A DNA stretch of 64,000 nt from UTCHB3 sp008363265 (GTDB lineage: Bacteria > Bacteroidota > Ignavibacteria > Ignavibacteriales > Ignavibacteriaceae): positions 124,001 through 188,000 of the forward strand of contig BTUW01000002.1 of the NCBI GenBank assembly GCA_045863055.1, read 5' to 3'. Numbering within the stretch: position 1 is the first letter of the stretch; each line of letters opens with the position of its first letter. Position numbers and translations under genes: made by a program. Positions 16,530-25,451 of this stretch are shown here, piece by piece. The notes under the pieces were generated by a model. The model searched no databases, was not told the DNA's origin, and worked only from the letters and a program-made list of their open reading frames with translations.

Positions 16530-17057
16530 ATAGACTTGACTTGGCAATCGCTGTCGCATTCTTAACGGCAGAGGAAAGTCCGGACTCCACAGGACAGGAC
16601 GCCGGGTAACACCCGGGAGGTTATCCGTAATGGATGATCTACGGAAAGTGCCGCAGAAAAGATACCACCTTGTGGCCCCCAAAGGCTACAGGGAAAGGGT
16701 GAAAAGGCAGGGTAAGAGCCTACCGCATCCATGGTAACATGGATGGCATGGTAAACCCCGTCCGGAGCAAGGCCAAGCAGAAGGCGATCTCACCCCTTTG
16801 TGGGTGGGTCAAGGGCTGTCCGTCCGATGTTTTCGGGTAGGCCGCTCGAGGTGAGGAGAGATTCTCATCCCAGATAAATGATTGCCTTCGGTTTATTGAA
16901 ATTGTTACAATGAGTTTTCACAAAATGATAAAATTGCTAAAAAATATTAACTGCCCACCGGGTACATAGTACCCGAACCAATTTTTATACCTTTTTGTGA
17001 CTGCACGTCGTAAAATTTCTCTAACCGAAACAGAATCCGGCTTAGGAGTCAGGTCTA
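16530..17057 (+). ncRNA. rnpB: RNase P RNA (bacterial class A) with a large 3'-side insertion
   Basis: Catalytic RNA that matures tRNA 5' ends. The P4 strands are unmistakable: GAGGAAAGTCCGGACTCC at 16571-16588 and ACAGAATCCGGCTTA at 17030-17044. The ends pair as P1 (TAGACTTGAC at 16531-16540 with GTCAGGTCTA at 17048-17057, one G-U). CCAGATAAATGA at 16870-16880 is also typical. In most bacteria only a few nt separate that motif from the distal P4 strand; here about 140 nt intervene, with a perfect CGGGTAC-ATA-GTACCCG hairpin at 16959-16975. The total of about 528 nt is long for the class. It lies directly upstream of recJ. Confidence 0.93.
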
Positions 17058-17085
17058 TATATTATATTTCCACGGTAAGTTCACT

Positions 17086-18798
17086 ATGCCAACTAAACGG
17101 TGGAAGATCAGGCCTGTTCGTGATCAACTTGAAATAAGATCACTTGCTGACTCTCTGAATGTCTCCGAAGTGCTTGCGAAGCTCCTGATCCTCAGGAACA
17201 TAAAGTCGTTTCCGCAAGCCCGGTACTTCTTCAAACCCGACCTTGAAGGACTCCACAGTCCGTTCCTGATGCATGGAATGCGTTCGGCCGCGCGTCGCGT
17301 TATTCTTGCAATCACATCGAACGAGAAGATCCTTGTATATGGCGATTACGACGTCGACGGCACCTGCTCGACCGCGCTGATGTACATGTTCCTGAAAGAT
17401 CTCGGCGCCAACGTTGAGTTTTTCATCCCCAACCGCCTCCGCGACGGATACGGCATCACCAACACCAGTATTGACTTCGTAAAAAGCACCGGCACTTCTC
17501 TGATGATCTCAGTGGATTGCGGCATCACCGCGGTTGATGAGGCTGCCTACGCCAATACCCTTGGCATCGATATGATCATATGCGATCATCATCAGCCAAG
17601 GGAAGTGCTGCCTCCGGCATTTGCCGTGCTCGATCCCCTTAAACCCGGATGCAACTACCCGTTCAAATATCTCTCAGGCGCGGGTGTCGCGTTCAAACTC
17701 GCTCAGGCAGTGGCGGCCCTTTTGGGAAACCAGCAATTACCCCTGAAATATCTCGATCTTGTAGCGATGGCAGGTGCCGCGGATATCGTTCCGCTTACGG
17801 ATGAAAACCGTATCCTTGTTATGTACGGACTTGATCTCCTGAACAGGTCACCACGTCCGGGACTGCTGGCCCTCATGCGCGCTACTCGAATCGAACCAGG
17901 TCAGTTGAACGCGGGTCAGGTGGTCTTCTCGATAGCGCCGAGGATCAATGCCGCCGGCCGCCTCGGTGACGCAAAGATCGCGGTTGAACTCCTGATGACG
18001 GAAGACATTGCCCGGGGGGAAGAACTCTCTGCAATGCTTGAAACTGAAAACTGGGAGAGAAGAAAACTTGATGAGGAAACCCTCACTTCGGCTCTCGACA
18101 AGGTTCTGAGCGTCCACGATCTCGACAAGGATATGGCGCTCGTACTTCACGAAGAGGAGTGGCATCCGGGAGTGATCGGAATTGTAGCTTCCCGTCTGGT
18201 TGAGCTCTATTACCGACCAACAGTCATGCTCACCACCATCGACGGTGTGGCTAAAGGCTCCGCAAGATCGATCCCCAACTTCAACATCTATGAAGCACTT
18301 CAGCAGTGCGGTGACCTCCTGAACCATTACGGCGGACATCAGGCCGCGGCCGGACTCTCGATCGATATCGTTAACATCCCCGAGTTCCGCAGAAGATTCA
18401 ACCTCCTTGCCAAAGAGCAGATCAACAACGACGATCTCATCCCCCAGATCGAGATCGATGCCAAAATAAAACTGTCTGAAATAACCCCGAAATTCCTTCG
18501 TGTTCTTCATCAGTTCGCTCCGTTCGGGCCTGAAAACCCACGACCTGTCTTCCTCTCCGAGGGGGTTTCGCACACCGGTTTTGTGAGGAAAGTGGGTCAT
18601 AACCACCTCCTTCTTCAGATCAAACAGAACGGGAACGACAAGGTTTTCGATGCCATCGGCTTCAATCTCGGCCATTACGAGGAACAGGTCCGTGACCGCA
18701 ATACGACAATCGATATAGTCTATACGATCGAAAACACCGGGAAGGAATGCAAACCTCATCCGCAACTGCGGATAAAAGACCTTAGAGTTAGTGGTTAG
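17086..18798 (+). CDS. recJ: Single-stranded-DNA-specific exonuclease RecJ
   Basis: 5'-3' ssDNA exonuclease of recombination and mismatch repair, DHH superfamily. The DHH-domain motifs are visible: YGDYDVDGTCST at about residues 84-95, SVDCGIT, and ICDHHQP near residue 166. The DHHA1 domain follows with GSARSIPNFNIYEAL and HYGGHQAAAGLSI. Length 570 aa is normal. It starts 28 nt after rnpB. The last few codons and the TAG stop are contributed by a period-7 TTAGTGG array, so the extreme C-terminus (about the last 5 residues) is repeat-derived. Confidence 0.96.
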   Translation: MPTKRWKIRPVRDQLEIRSLADSLNVSEVLAKLLILRNIKSFPQARYFFKPDLEGLHSPFLMHGMRSAARRVILAITSNEKILVYGDYDVDGTCSTALMYMFLKDLGANVEFFIPNRLRDGYGITNTSIDFVKSTGTSLMISVDCGITAVDEAAYANTLGIDMIICDHHQPREVLPPAFAVLDPLKPGCNYPFKYLSGAGVAFKLAQAVAALLGNQQLPLKYLDLVAMAGAADIVPLTDENRILVMYGLDLLNRSPRPGLLALMRATRIEPGQLNAGQVVFSIAPRINAAGRLGDAKIAVELLMTEDIARGEELSAMLETENWERRKLDEETLTSALDKVLSVHDLDKDMALVLHEEEWHPGVIGIVASRLVELYYRPTVMLTTIDGVAKGSARSIPNFNIYEALQQCGDLLNHYGGHQAAAGLSIDIVNIPEFRRRFNLLAKEQINNDDLIPQIEIDAKIKLSEITPKFLRVLHQFAPFGPENPRPVFLSEGVSHTGFVRKVGHNHLLLQIKQNGNDKVFDAIGFNLGHYEEQVRDRNTTIDIVYTIENTGKECKPHPQLRIKDLRVSG

Positions 18799-18857
18799 AG
18801 GTTAGTGGTTAGTGGTGAGCCGCCGCGTCGGAATCAGCGATGATCTGCCGCGTCGGA
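18782..18857 (+). repeat. TTAGTGG heptamer array plus degenerate palindromes at the recJ 3' end
   Basis: TTAGAG, TTAGTGG, TTAGAGG, TTAGTGG, TTAGTGG, TGAGCCG in period 7, overlapping the recJ stop. Two diverged copies of the TCCGCC/GGCGGA palindrome follow (18820-18832 and 18844-18857). Confidence 0.8.
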
Positions 18858-18879
18858 ATGGGTGAGGTATTATGAGTTC

Positions 18880-18968
18880 TCTCTGCGTTAATCAGTTAAA
18901 TCTGCGTGTATCTGCGTACTCAAAAAAAATCCTTGGAATCCGTGCTAAATCCGTGAAATCCGCGTAAC
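18880..18968. repeat. Degenerate AATCCGTG/AATCTGCG repeat stretch
   Basis: Successive words of the form AATCTGCGTG, TATCTGCGT, AATCCGTG and AATCCGCG repeat about every 10-12 nt. A related inverted pair is found at 34203-34297. Non-coding. Confidence 0.55.
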
Positions 18969-18971
18969 TTT

Positions 18972-19002
18972 CTCCACACTATACACTCTACACTCTACAC
19001 TA
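18972..19002 (-). repeat. CTCTACA heptanucleotide array at the menG 3' end
   Basis: Plus-strand CTCCACA, CTATACA, CTCTACA, CTCTACA, period 7, running into the menG stop codon (19000-19002). The same word recurs at the trmH 3' end (46756-46780). Confidence 0.8.
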
Positions 19003-19704
19003 CTTTACCGCCACAACAACCTGCACGATACCAAAAGTAAACAGGTGCCTGTCAACTTTTTTAAAGCCGGCTTCTTTGAATAGTTTCACAAGATCGACGT
19101 TCCTGTCGAAATCTTCAACTGAGTCGGGCAGATAATCATACGCCATCGGATGTCCCGAGACGATCTTCCCCACCATCGGTAAAATATTCTTAAAATAGAA
19201 TTTGTAGAGAGCCTTGAAGAAAGGGTTCTTCGGCATGGCGAATTCGAGGACAGTCGCCCTTCCACCGGTTGAGATTACACGGTTAAACTCGCGGAATGCC
19301 AACGGAATATCGTAGAAATTTCTCACCCCGAATGCCACGGTGATGTTCGTTACAGAGTCTTTTTTAAGGGGGATGTACTCCGCGGCTGTCTGAAAATTCT
19401 TCTGATTTATCCAGTCAACCTTTTTGTTGAAGAGTGAGAGCATATTGTATGAAAAATCGGCACCGAATATCTTTGTTACACCATATTTTCTCGCTTGTAT
19501 CGCCACATCTCCCGTGCCGCAGGCCATATCGAGCAGGATGGTATCCTTTCCGATCTTGCTCAGTTTTAGTGCTTTCTTCCTCCAGTAGGTATCCACTCCA
19601 GCGCTCAGTACCCTGTTAAGCAGGTCGTACCGCGACGCGATCGAGTCGAACATCTTTTTTACTTCAATTTTCTTTTCTTCTTTTGCAAATAACGAGGTTG
19701 ACAT
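19000..19704 (-). CDS. menG: Demethylmenaquinone methyltransferase (UbiE/MenG)
   Basis: SAM-dependent C-methyltransferase of the last step of menaquinone synthesis. Family motifs: FDSIASRYDLLNRVLSAGVDTYWRKKA near residue 20, the SAM-binding LLDMACGTGDVAIQA near 58, and GVRNFYDIPLAFREFNRVISTGG near 125. Length (234 aa) is normal. It is followed upstream by rsmA in the same direction (36-nt gap), so the two may be co-transcribed. The quinone acceptor of the sdh complex is therefore probably menaquinone, though no other men genes are in the window. Confidence 0.94.
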   Translation of the reverse strand: MSTSLFAKEEKKIEVKKMFDSIASRYDLLNRVLSAGVDTYWRKKALKLSKIGKDTILLDMACGTGDVAIQARKYGVTKIFGADFSYNMLSLFNKKVDWINQKNFQTAAEYIPLKKDSVTNITVAFGVRNFYDIPLAFREFNRVISTGGRATVLEFAMPKNPFFKALYKFYFKNILPMVGKIVSGHPMAYDYLPDSVEDFDRNVDLVKLFKEAGFKKVDRHLFTFGIVQVVVAVK

Positions 19705-19740
19705 CTTTTCTCAAATTTTTCAATACAAGTATAACAAAGA

Positions 19741-20523
19741 TCAGAGCCGATCTGTTTCAATCGCGTCAGACATTGTGTTCGCGAGGTGGATAAATTCTTC
19801 AGGTGTGAGTTGCTCGGCCCTTCTTCCCAGATCGATGGGTGGAGTGTAGCCCTCGGGGAGTGTCTCCAAGACTGGTGAGAGAGCGTTCCTGAGCGTCTTC
19901 CGGCGCTGATTAAAGGCAGTGCGGACTACTTTCCTGAAGAGCTTGTGGTCTTTTATCCGGTTCTCATCCTGATCGAACCTCAAACTGATAATCGCTGAAT
20001 CCACCTTTGGCTTGGGAAAGAAAACGGTTGACGGCACTTTGAAATGATACGTAAGAGTGGCATAAACTCCCAGGACAACGCTCAGGATTCCGTATTCCTT
20101 GTTGTTCGGGGGTGCGGTTATCCTGCGCGCCACTTCGAGCTGAACCATCAGCATAACGTCCTTCACGTGCTCCCGCTCTTCCAGGAGTTTGAATATTATC
20201 GGCGTGGTAATGTTGTAGGGGATGTTCCCGATCACCCGGAGCTGCTTCCCCGCCGCCACTTCCTTAAGCCACAATTCCATGAAATCCCCCTCAATTATCT
20301 CAAGTGAAGGGTATTTCTCATGCAGCAGTTCGATCGCGCGGGTGTCGATCTCAACCACGCGGAGGTCGCATCCGCTGTTCAGCAGTTTTTCGGTGATCGC
20401 CCCTTTTCCGGGACCTATCTCGAGCACGGTGTCATCCTGACCGGGGGCGAAGGCTTCGACTATTTTACTGATGTAGCGCGGGTCGGTGAGAAAGTTCTGG
20501 CCAAATCTTTTTAGGGGCTTCAA
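19741..20523 (-). CDS. rsmA: 16S rRNA (adenine1518/1519-N6) dimethyltransferase
   Basis: KsgA/RsmA dimethylates two adenines in the 3' hairpin of 16S rRNA during 30S maturation. Motifs: FGQNFLTDPRYISKIV at the start, SAM site EIGPGKGAITEKLL near residue 36, the catalytic NIPYNIT near 98, and the C-terminal FNQRRKTLRNAL. 260 aa is the usual length. First gene of a probable rsmA-menG unit, divergent from the ROK kinase. Confidence 0.95.
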   Translation of the reverse strand: MKPLKRFGQNFLTDPRYISKIVEAFAPGQDDTVLEIGPGKGAITEKLLNSGCDLRVVEIDTRAIELLHEKYPSLEIIEGDFMELWLKEVAAGKQLRVIGNIPYNITTPIIFKLLEEREHVKDVMLMVQLEVARRITAPPNNKEYGILSVVLGVYATLTYHFKVPSTVFFPKPKVDSAIISLRFDQDENRIKDHKLFRKVVRTAFNQRRKTLRNALSPVLETLPEGYTPPIDLGRRAEQLTPEEFIHLANTMSDAIETDRL

Positions 20524-20645
20524 TGTTTCGCGGGTTTTTCTATTTTTATATCTTTATTATCAGAATTTTGTAAAATCAGTCCGAAACTTACAAAGAATAC
20601 CTGACTTCGCTGTCAGTATCCAAAAATCCAAACAAAGGAAAAGCC

Positions 20646-21620
20646 GTGGAACCGAAATTTGTCGTCAGCCTGGATGTGGGCGGTACCAAGAAACTCGCAG
20701 CCGTTGTTAATTCGAACGATGGTGTGATCGCGAGCCTTAAAAAGCAAACCCCTGACTCAAATACTCACGAAGGATTCTCCCGTTCGCTCGTCGAACTGAC
20801 GAACGAGGTCATCAGCGTTGCGGGAATCCAACCCGAGCAGGTCGCCTCCGTGGTGGTCGGGATTCCCGGCTCCGTGAACATGGAAACGGGTGTTATCGGC
20901 ATCGCCCCGAATCTTGGATTGAAGAACTACCATGTTGGCGAACACCTGAAAGACAAACTCCCCTACCCCGTGATAATCGAGAACGATGTTAATCTCGCGG
21001 CGGCCGGCGAACTTGCCTTCGGTGCCGCTAAAGGAAAGAAAAACGCTCTGGTGGTGTTCGTGGGAACCGGAATTGGCGGCGGACTGATAATCGACGGCAA
21101 GATATACCGCGGTTCAGGTTGGGTCGCCGGTGAGATCGGTCATATGAATGTTCATGAACAGGGCCCCAAGTGCGGCTGCGGTCAGACAGGCTGCTTCGAA
21201 GCTCTCGCGAGCCGTACAGCAATGGTGCGCGACATTGTTTCCCTCATCAAAAAAGGGAAACCAAGCATGCTCAAAGACAAAGCCGACAAGAGCAAGGAGA
21301 TAAAGAGCAAAGCACTCGCCCGCGCGCTTGAATCAGGCGACAAAGTTACCACAAAGGTTGTAAATCAGGCATGCAAAACCATCGGCCGTGTACTTGCCGG
21401 CATAAACAACCTCATGAACTTCGAACTGATCATCATCGGTGGCGGCGTTCTCGAAGCCAACGAATCATACATGCTCCCCAGAATTAAAACCTCTTTCAAC
21501 AAATACTCACTGGGAGATGCCGCCAAATCAGTCCAGATCGTCGGCACCATCCTTAGAGACGATGCCGCCATTTACGGAGGTATAGCTCTCACGGAAGAGT
21601 TTTTAAATGTGAAGGTTTGA
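20646..21620 (+). CDS. ROK-family sugar kinase (glucokinase-like)
   Basis: ATP-dependent kinase of the ROK family, most likely acting on glucose or a related hexose. Motifs: N-terminal phosphate loop SLDVGGTKKLAAV, VFVGTGIGGGLIIDGKIYRG in the middle, EIGHMNVHEQG, and the zinc-binding CGCGQTGCFEALAS near residue 176. There is no N-terminal helix-turn-helix, so it is a kinase and not a repressor. The start is GTG at 20646 after AAAGGAAAAGCC. Substrate cannot be fixed from sequence. Confidence 0.9.
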   Translation: MEPKFVVSLDVGGTKKLAAVVNSNDGVIASLKKQTPDSNTHEGFSRSLVELTNEVISVAGIQPEQVASVVVGIPGSVNMETGVIGIAPNLGLKNYHVGEHLKDKLPYPVIIENDVNLAAAGELAFGAAKGKKNALVVFVGTGIGGGLIIDGKIYRGSGWVAGEIGHMNVHEQGPKCGCGQTGCFEALASRTAMVRDIVSLIKKGKPSMLKDKADKSKEIKSKALARALESGDKVTTKVVNQACKTIGRVLAGINNLMNFELIIIGGGVLEANESYMLPRIKTSFNKYSLGDAAKSVQIVGTILRDDAAIYGGIALTEEFLNVKV

Positions 21621-21625
21621 ATCAG

Positions 21626-21750
21626 CTTGCCCCTGCGGGGGATTTACAGGATTTTAGGATTTTCAGGATAATCCCGCTTCGCGGGATTCCGGCTCCGTAG
21701 GAGCCACATGTTGGTAGAACTTCCAGACTACAATAAATGCACCCTGTAGG
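21626..21750. repeat. Cluster of small palindromes, including a two-unit copy of the 53-54 kb hairpin repeat
   Basis: CCCC-TGC-GGGG near 21630, ATCCCGC-TTC-GCGGGAT at 21671-21687, and GGCTCC-GTA-GGAGCC at 21691-21705 followed by ACATGTTGGTAG. A weaker unit (CCCTGTAGG) lies 49 nt further on, which is the period of the array at 54 kb. Located between convergent ROK and FGE genes. Confidence 0.65.
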
Positions 21751-21782
21751 AATGCCACTTATTTTCTGAAGTAGAAAAACGG

Positions 21783-23075
21783 CTACTTTTTCCTTACTAC
21801 CCTCAATCCACCGGAGTTGTCGGCGAATTCAGGATTGTGGCTTTGACGGGAAGTTGCCAAACAATCAGTGGCTTCATCTCTCCAACTTCCACCCCTGTTG
21901 ATCCGGTCTGAACCGAAAGTTGGACCTGAAGGGTTTTCCTGAGGCATGGAACTGTATTCTCCTTTCCAATCCCAACACCACTCCCATACATTTCCGATCA
22001 TATCGTATATTCCAAGTTCGTTCGGCTGCTTTGTACCGACTTCCTTTGTAGCACTACCAGAGTTGTTATCATACCAGCCCACCGCGTCGAGATCATTGCT
22101 CCCTGAATACTTGTAGCCCCTGCTTTTGTTACCTCCCCTCGCCGCATACTCCCATTCCGCCTCAGTGGGTAACCTGTATCCGTTTGACGTAAAATCACAT
22201 CTGATATTCTCTCCACTACCCGAGTATGCCTTCTGCAACCCCTCTTTCTCACTTAACTTGTTGCAGAATTCAACCATTTCATACCAGGAAACAGACTCAA
22301 CAGGCCGGTTAGGTCCTTTGAAATTCGAAGGGTTATTTCCCATAACGCTCTCCCAAAGTACCTGGGTTACTTCATATTTACCTATAAGAAAACTGCTGAC
22401 TGTTACACGATGAACCGGCTTTTCAGAATCATATGCATCACGATCGTTACTCCCCATCATGAATGTTCCCCCTTCAACCTTGACCATTGTGGATGCTGCA
22501 TCAGGTCTTAACTCGATCGGGAAAAATGTATTTTCCGGCGATACTTCTACCAACTCATCGGAGGTTGCAAAACCCTCTCTTTCAATCCTTAACCTGTGTG
22601 AGCCAACTTTTATTTTCTTCGTTTTGAGGTTGACGACACTCTCTCCATCTATGAATATCTTCGCGTCAGTGGGTGTGGCATTTATCGTAACGCCCAGTTC
22701 CGGTATTCCTTCTATTCCTTCCTGCTTTTTGGGCAGCACTTCATAATAAAACACATCCCGGGGTTGGAGAGACTCCAGCCTGATCATCTCGGTCTTAAAG
22801 CCGGGGGCACGCACTTCGATCGTCTGGCGTGGAACAGCTTCGATGATCACAACATACTTTCCACCCGCGGGATCACCCTTGATCTCGACAATACCGTATG
22901 AGGAATAGAATTTTAGATCATCAAATTGCGTGTAGAAAATGATTCCGGCCTTGTCGGGATGATCCCTGAAGATGGGAATCCCCCCGCGGTTTTCGGTGGG
23001 TTTAACTTCCAGCTCCTTGAGTTGGGGGAAGAGTTGTATGGCTAATATGAGGATAAAAAGAAGTATTCTTTTCAT
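21783..23075 (-). CDS. PEGA-domain and formylglycine-generating-enzyme-like (SUMF1) secreted protein
   Basis: Starts at ATG 23075 after GGAACGGAA, giving a signal peptide (MKRILLFILILAIQLFPQ); an upstream in-frame start at 23132 would bury it. A PEGA domain lies at about residues 130-190 (TINATPTDAKIFIDGE ... IKVGSHRLRIEREGF). The C-terminal half is an FGE-sulfatase fold: MVKVEGGTFMMGS, KYEVTQVLWESVMG, RLPTEAEWEYAARGG, NVWEWCWDW, RGGSWRD and GLRVVRK. Such domains are mostly non-catalytic adhesive or binding modules in this phylum; copper-binding cysteines of true FGE are not evident. Probably exported to periplasm or surface. Single leftward gene. Confidence 0.86.
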   Translation of the reverse strand: MKRILLFILILAIQLFPQLKELEVKPTENRGGIPIFRDHPDKAGIIFYTQFDDLKFYSSYGIVEIKGDPAGGKYVVIIEAVPRQTIEVRAPGFKTEMIRLESLQPRDVFYYEVLPKKQEGIEGIPELGVTINATPTDAKIFIDGESVVNLKTKKIKVGSHRLRIEREGFATSDELVEVSPENTFFPIELRPDAASTMVKVEGGTFMMGSNDRDAYDSEKPVHRVTVSSFLIGKYEVTQVLWESVMGNNPSNFKGPNRPVESVSWYEMVEFCNKLSEKEGLQKAYSGSGENIRCDFTSNGYRLPTEAEWEYAARGGNKSRGYKYSGSNDLDAVGWYDNNSGSATKEVGTKQPNELGIYDMIGNVWEWCWDWKGEYSSMPQENPSGPTFGSDRINRGGSWRDEATDCLATSRQSHNPEFADNSGGLRVVRKK

Positions 23076-23167
23076 TTCCGTTCCGGCAAAATATTTTTTA
23101 AGATCGTTATCCGCAAACATCGGATTGTGCAAACTAAAATTAAGGATATTTTGGGAATTGGCAAATT

Positions 23168-23300
23168 CAGTGGTGAGTAGTGATCCGCCGCGGCGGAGCG
23201 AGTAGTGAGGGGGCGTTACCTGTTGCGCGTTGCCCGTTGCCCGCTTGTGGTTGTGCCATTGCCTGGTGTTTGTTGTCTGTTACCCGTGGGTTTTGAATAA
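23168..23300. repeat. Mixed heptamer repeats and palindrome, non-coding
   Basis: GTGGTGA/GTAGTGA words, a TCCGCCGCGGCGGA palindrome at 23184-23197, then GTTGCGC, GTTGCCC, GTTGCCC and decaying period-7 words to about 23284. The 277-nt gap between the FGE-like and ABC-F genes holds nothing else that I can identify. Confidence 0.65.
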
Positions 23301-23352
23301 CCACAAATCCCAAATACATAATTCCCCGAGTGGCCAAGTTAATTCAGAAAAA

Positions 23353-25308
23353 CTACCCGATGCTTTCCAGTATCCCCTCCAGCTCAATTTGCAACTCTCC
23401 CCAGAGGTCCATTTTCTTTTCGAGGGTGTCTTTTAATTTCTGATAGGCGTCGGTTTTCTTCTTGGCCTCGAGTGCATCGTCGAAGAAATCCGCTTGTCCC
23501 ATCGCGGTTTCCAGATCGGCGATCTGTTCCTCAAATTTTTCGATCTCCCCTTCCAATGTCGCGATCCGGTCATTGATCTCCTTGGTCGCTTTATAGCGTT
23601 TGTTGCGGAGCTCGGCCTCGAGGCGTTTCTGGTCCTTGCGGTTGGCGGAAGCGTCTGCTTCCTGTTTGCGGGAAGTGGCGGCTATCTCATTCCGTTCCAT
23701 CATTTCCTCACCCCGTTTCTGGAGGTAATACTCGATCGTACCGGGGAATACGCGGAATGACCCCCGGCGTATCTCGACCACCTTGTTCACGATCGGCTGA
23801 AGAAAATCGACATCGTGTGAAACGATTACCAGCGAGCCCGAAAAGTTCATAAGTGCTTTCTGCAGAACGAGTTTGCTGTTATAGTCAAGATGGTTCGTCG
23901 GCTCATCCATGATCAGCAGGTTTGCTTTTTTCAGCAGAAGCAACGCCAGAGCAACCCTGCTCTTCTCACCACCGGATAGCACACCAACCTTCTTGAAAAC
24001 ATCATCACCGGTAAAAAGGAACGATCCAGCCAATGCCCTGATCTGCGGGAGCGTCATGTTCCCCGCCTCCATGGCGATCGTTTCGAGTACATCAAGTTCG
24101 GGATCCAGCACTTCGCTCTGTTCCTGTGAAAAATATGCCACAGATGTGTTGTAACCGGGCACTTTTTCACCAGAGGTCGGAGTGAGAACCGATGCTATGA
24201 TCTTCGAAAGTGTTGATTTTCCCGCGCCATTGGGACCCACAAAAGCGAGCTTGTCACCTTTCTCGATCCTGAGATCTATACTGTCAAGCACGAGGTTATC
24301 ACCGAACCGCATGGTGAGGTTCTTCACCTCATACATGATCTGCGCTGATTTCGGAGGTTCGGGAAATTTGAAGGTGATCCCTTTCTCGAAATCGGGGAGG
24401 TCGATCTTGTCAAAGCGTTCAAGCATCTTAACGCGGCTCTGAACCTGCTTCGCTTTGGTCGATTTATACCTGAAGCGGTCGATAAAACTCTGAATTTCCT
24501 TCATCCGCTTCTGCTGTTGCTCGAACTCATGCTCGACCCTCTCATCCCTCTCAACTTTAGCGCGAAGGTAATGGTCGAAATTGCCGTTAAACACTGAAAA
24601 ATCGGTATTGTATATCTCGAGGGTTTTGTTCGTCACCGCGTTCACAAAACGGCGGTCGTGGGAAACGAGTAAGAGCGCGCCCTTGTAAGTGCGCAGGAAG
24701 CCGGTGAGCCACTCGAGCGAATCGATATCGAGGTGGTTTGTAGGCTCATCCATCATAAGAAGGTCGTTCTCCGCGATCAGCATTTTCGCGAGGGCTATTC
24801 GCATCTGCCAGCCGCCCGAGAAATGGTCGGTCAGTTTTTCAAAATCATTCTGCGAGAAACCGAGACCCAATAAGACCTTCTCAACCCGCGCTTCGGCACT
24901 GTATGAATCGATCTCTTCAAGCCGCTGATGTATCTCACCGAGCTGATCAACCAGACCGAGGTGCTCAAGCTCTTCCAGTTCAGGATCATTCAGAAGTGCA
25001 GTTATCTCCCGTTCCTTCTCCTGAAGTTCTTTCAGGCCGGGTACACCGGCGAGCGCCTCTTCAAGCAATGGCAAGCCTTTGTGGGTAACATTCTCCTGCG
25101 GAAGATACCCGATGGCCATGTTCTTCCGCTTAAAGATATCACCCTTCTCCGGCTCAAGCATGCCGTTGAGCATCTTGAGGAGGGACGATTTACCCGTTCC
25201 GTTCGATCCCACAAGGGAGATCTTGTCACCGGCATTTATCTTAAAATTTACATCTTTATAAAGATACTTCCCCCCGAACTGGAGGGAAAGGTTTACAATG
25301 TCTATCAT
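23353..25308 (-). CDS. ABC-F family ATPase
   Basis: Soluble protein with two ABC cassettes and no membrane domain, the ABC-F type that acts on ribosomes. Cassette 1: Walker A GSNGTGKSSLLKML near residue 34, signature FSGGWQMRIALAKML, Walker B LLMMDEPTNHLD. Cassette 2: GPNGAGKSTLSKII near residue 355, LSGGEKSRVALALLLL and LLIMDEPTNHLD. The linker (about residues 240-320) and a Glu/Lys-rich C-terminal coiled coil resemble the Uup/YfmR group. A role in translation rescue or ribosome assembly is likely; antibiotic resistance is less likely. Starts 143 nt after pgi with an inverted heptamer pair between. Confidence 0.93.
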   Translation of the reverse strand: MIDIVNLSLQFGGKYLYKDVNFKINAGDKISLVGSNGTGKSSLLKMLNGMLEPEKGDIFKRKNMAIGYLPQENVTHKGLPLLEEALAGVPGLKELQEKEREITALLNDPELEELEHLGLVDQLGEIHQRLEEIDSYSAEARVEKVLLGLGFSQNDFEKLTDHFSGGWQMRIALAKMLIAENDLLMMDEPTNHLDIDSLEWLTGFLRTYKGALLLVSHDRRFVNAVTNKTLEIYNTDFSVFNGNFDHYLRAKVERDERVEHEFEQQQKRMKEIQSFIDRFRYKSTKAKQVQSRVKMLERFDKIDLPDFEKGITFKFPEPPKSAQIMYEVKNLTMRFGDNLVLDSIDLRIEKGDKLAFVGPNGAGKSTLSKIIASVLTPTSGEKVPGYNTSVAYFSQEQSEVLDPELDVLETIAMEAGNMTLPQIRALAGSFLFTGDDVFKKVGVLSGGEKSRVALALLLLKKANLLIMDEPTNHLDYNSKLVLQKALMNFSGSLVIVSHDVDFLQPIVNKVVEIRRGSFRVFPGTIEYYLQKRGEEMMERNEIAATSRKQEADASANRKDQKRLEAELRNKRYKATKEINDRIATLEGEIEKFEEQIADLETAMGQADFFDDALEAKKKTDAYQKLKDTLEKKMDLWGELQIELEGILESIG

Positions 25309-25334
25309 TCGTTTGTTCTGATTTGCAGGTTTTG

Positions 25335-25451
25335 AGTGATCAGTGATTAGTGATCAGTGATCAGTGGAGTCCTATTAAGCGCGTATTTAGTGTCGCTCGC
25401 CCGAAGCCTTATATCAAGATATTAATCACTAATCACTGATCACTAATCACT
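25335..25451. repeat. Inverted heptamer pair AGTGATC/GATCACT
   Basis: AGTGATC, AGTGATT, AGTGATC, AGTGATC, AGTGGAG (25335-25369) and AATCACT, AATCACT, GATCACT, AATCACT (25424-25451), exactly complementary in word and opposite in direction. The second array ends at the base before the pgi/pmi stop codon. Confidence 0.88.

Noticed and set aside
23076..23132. Longer start for the PEGA/FGE-like gene
   Set aside because: It would place 19 residues before a clear signal peptide; ATG 23075 has a ribosome binding site.
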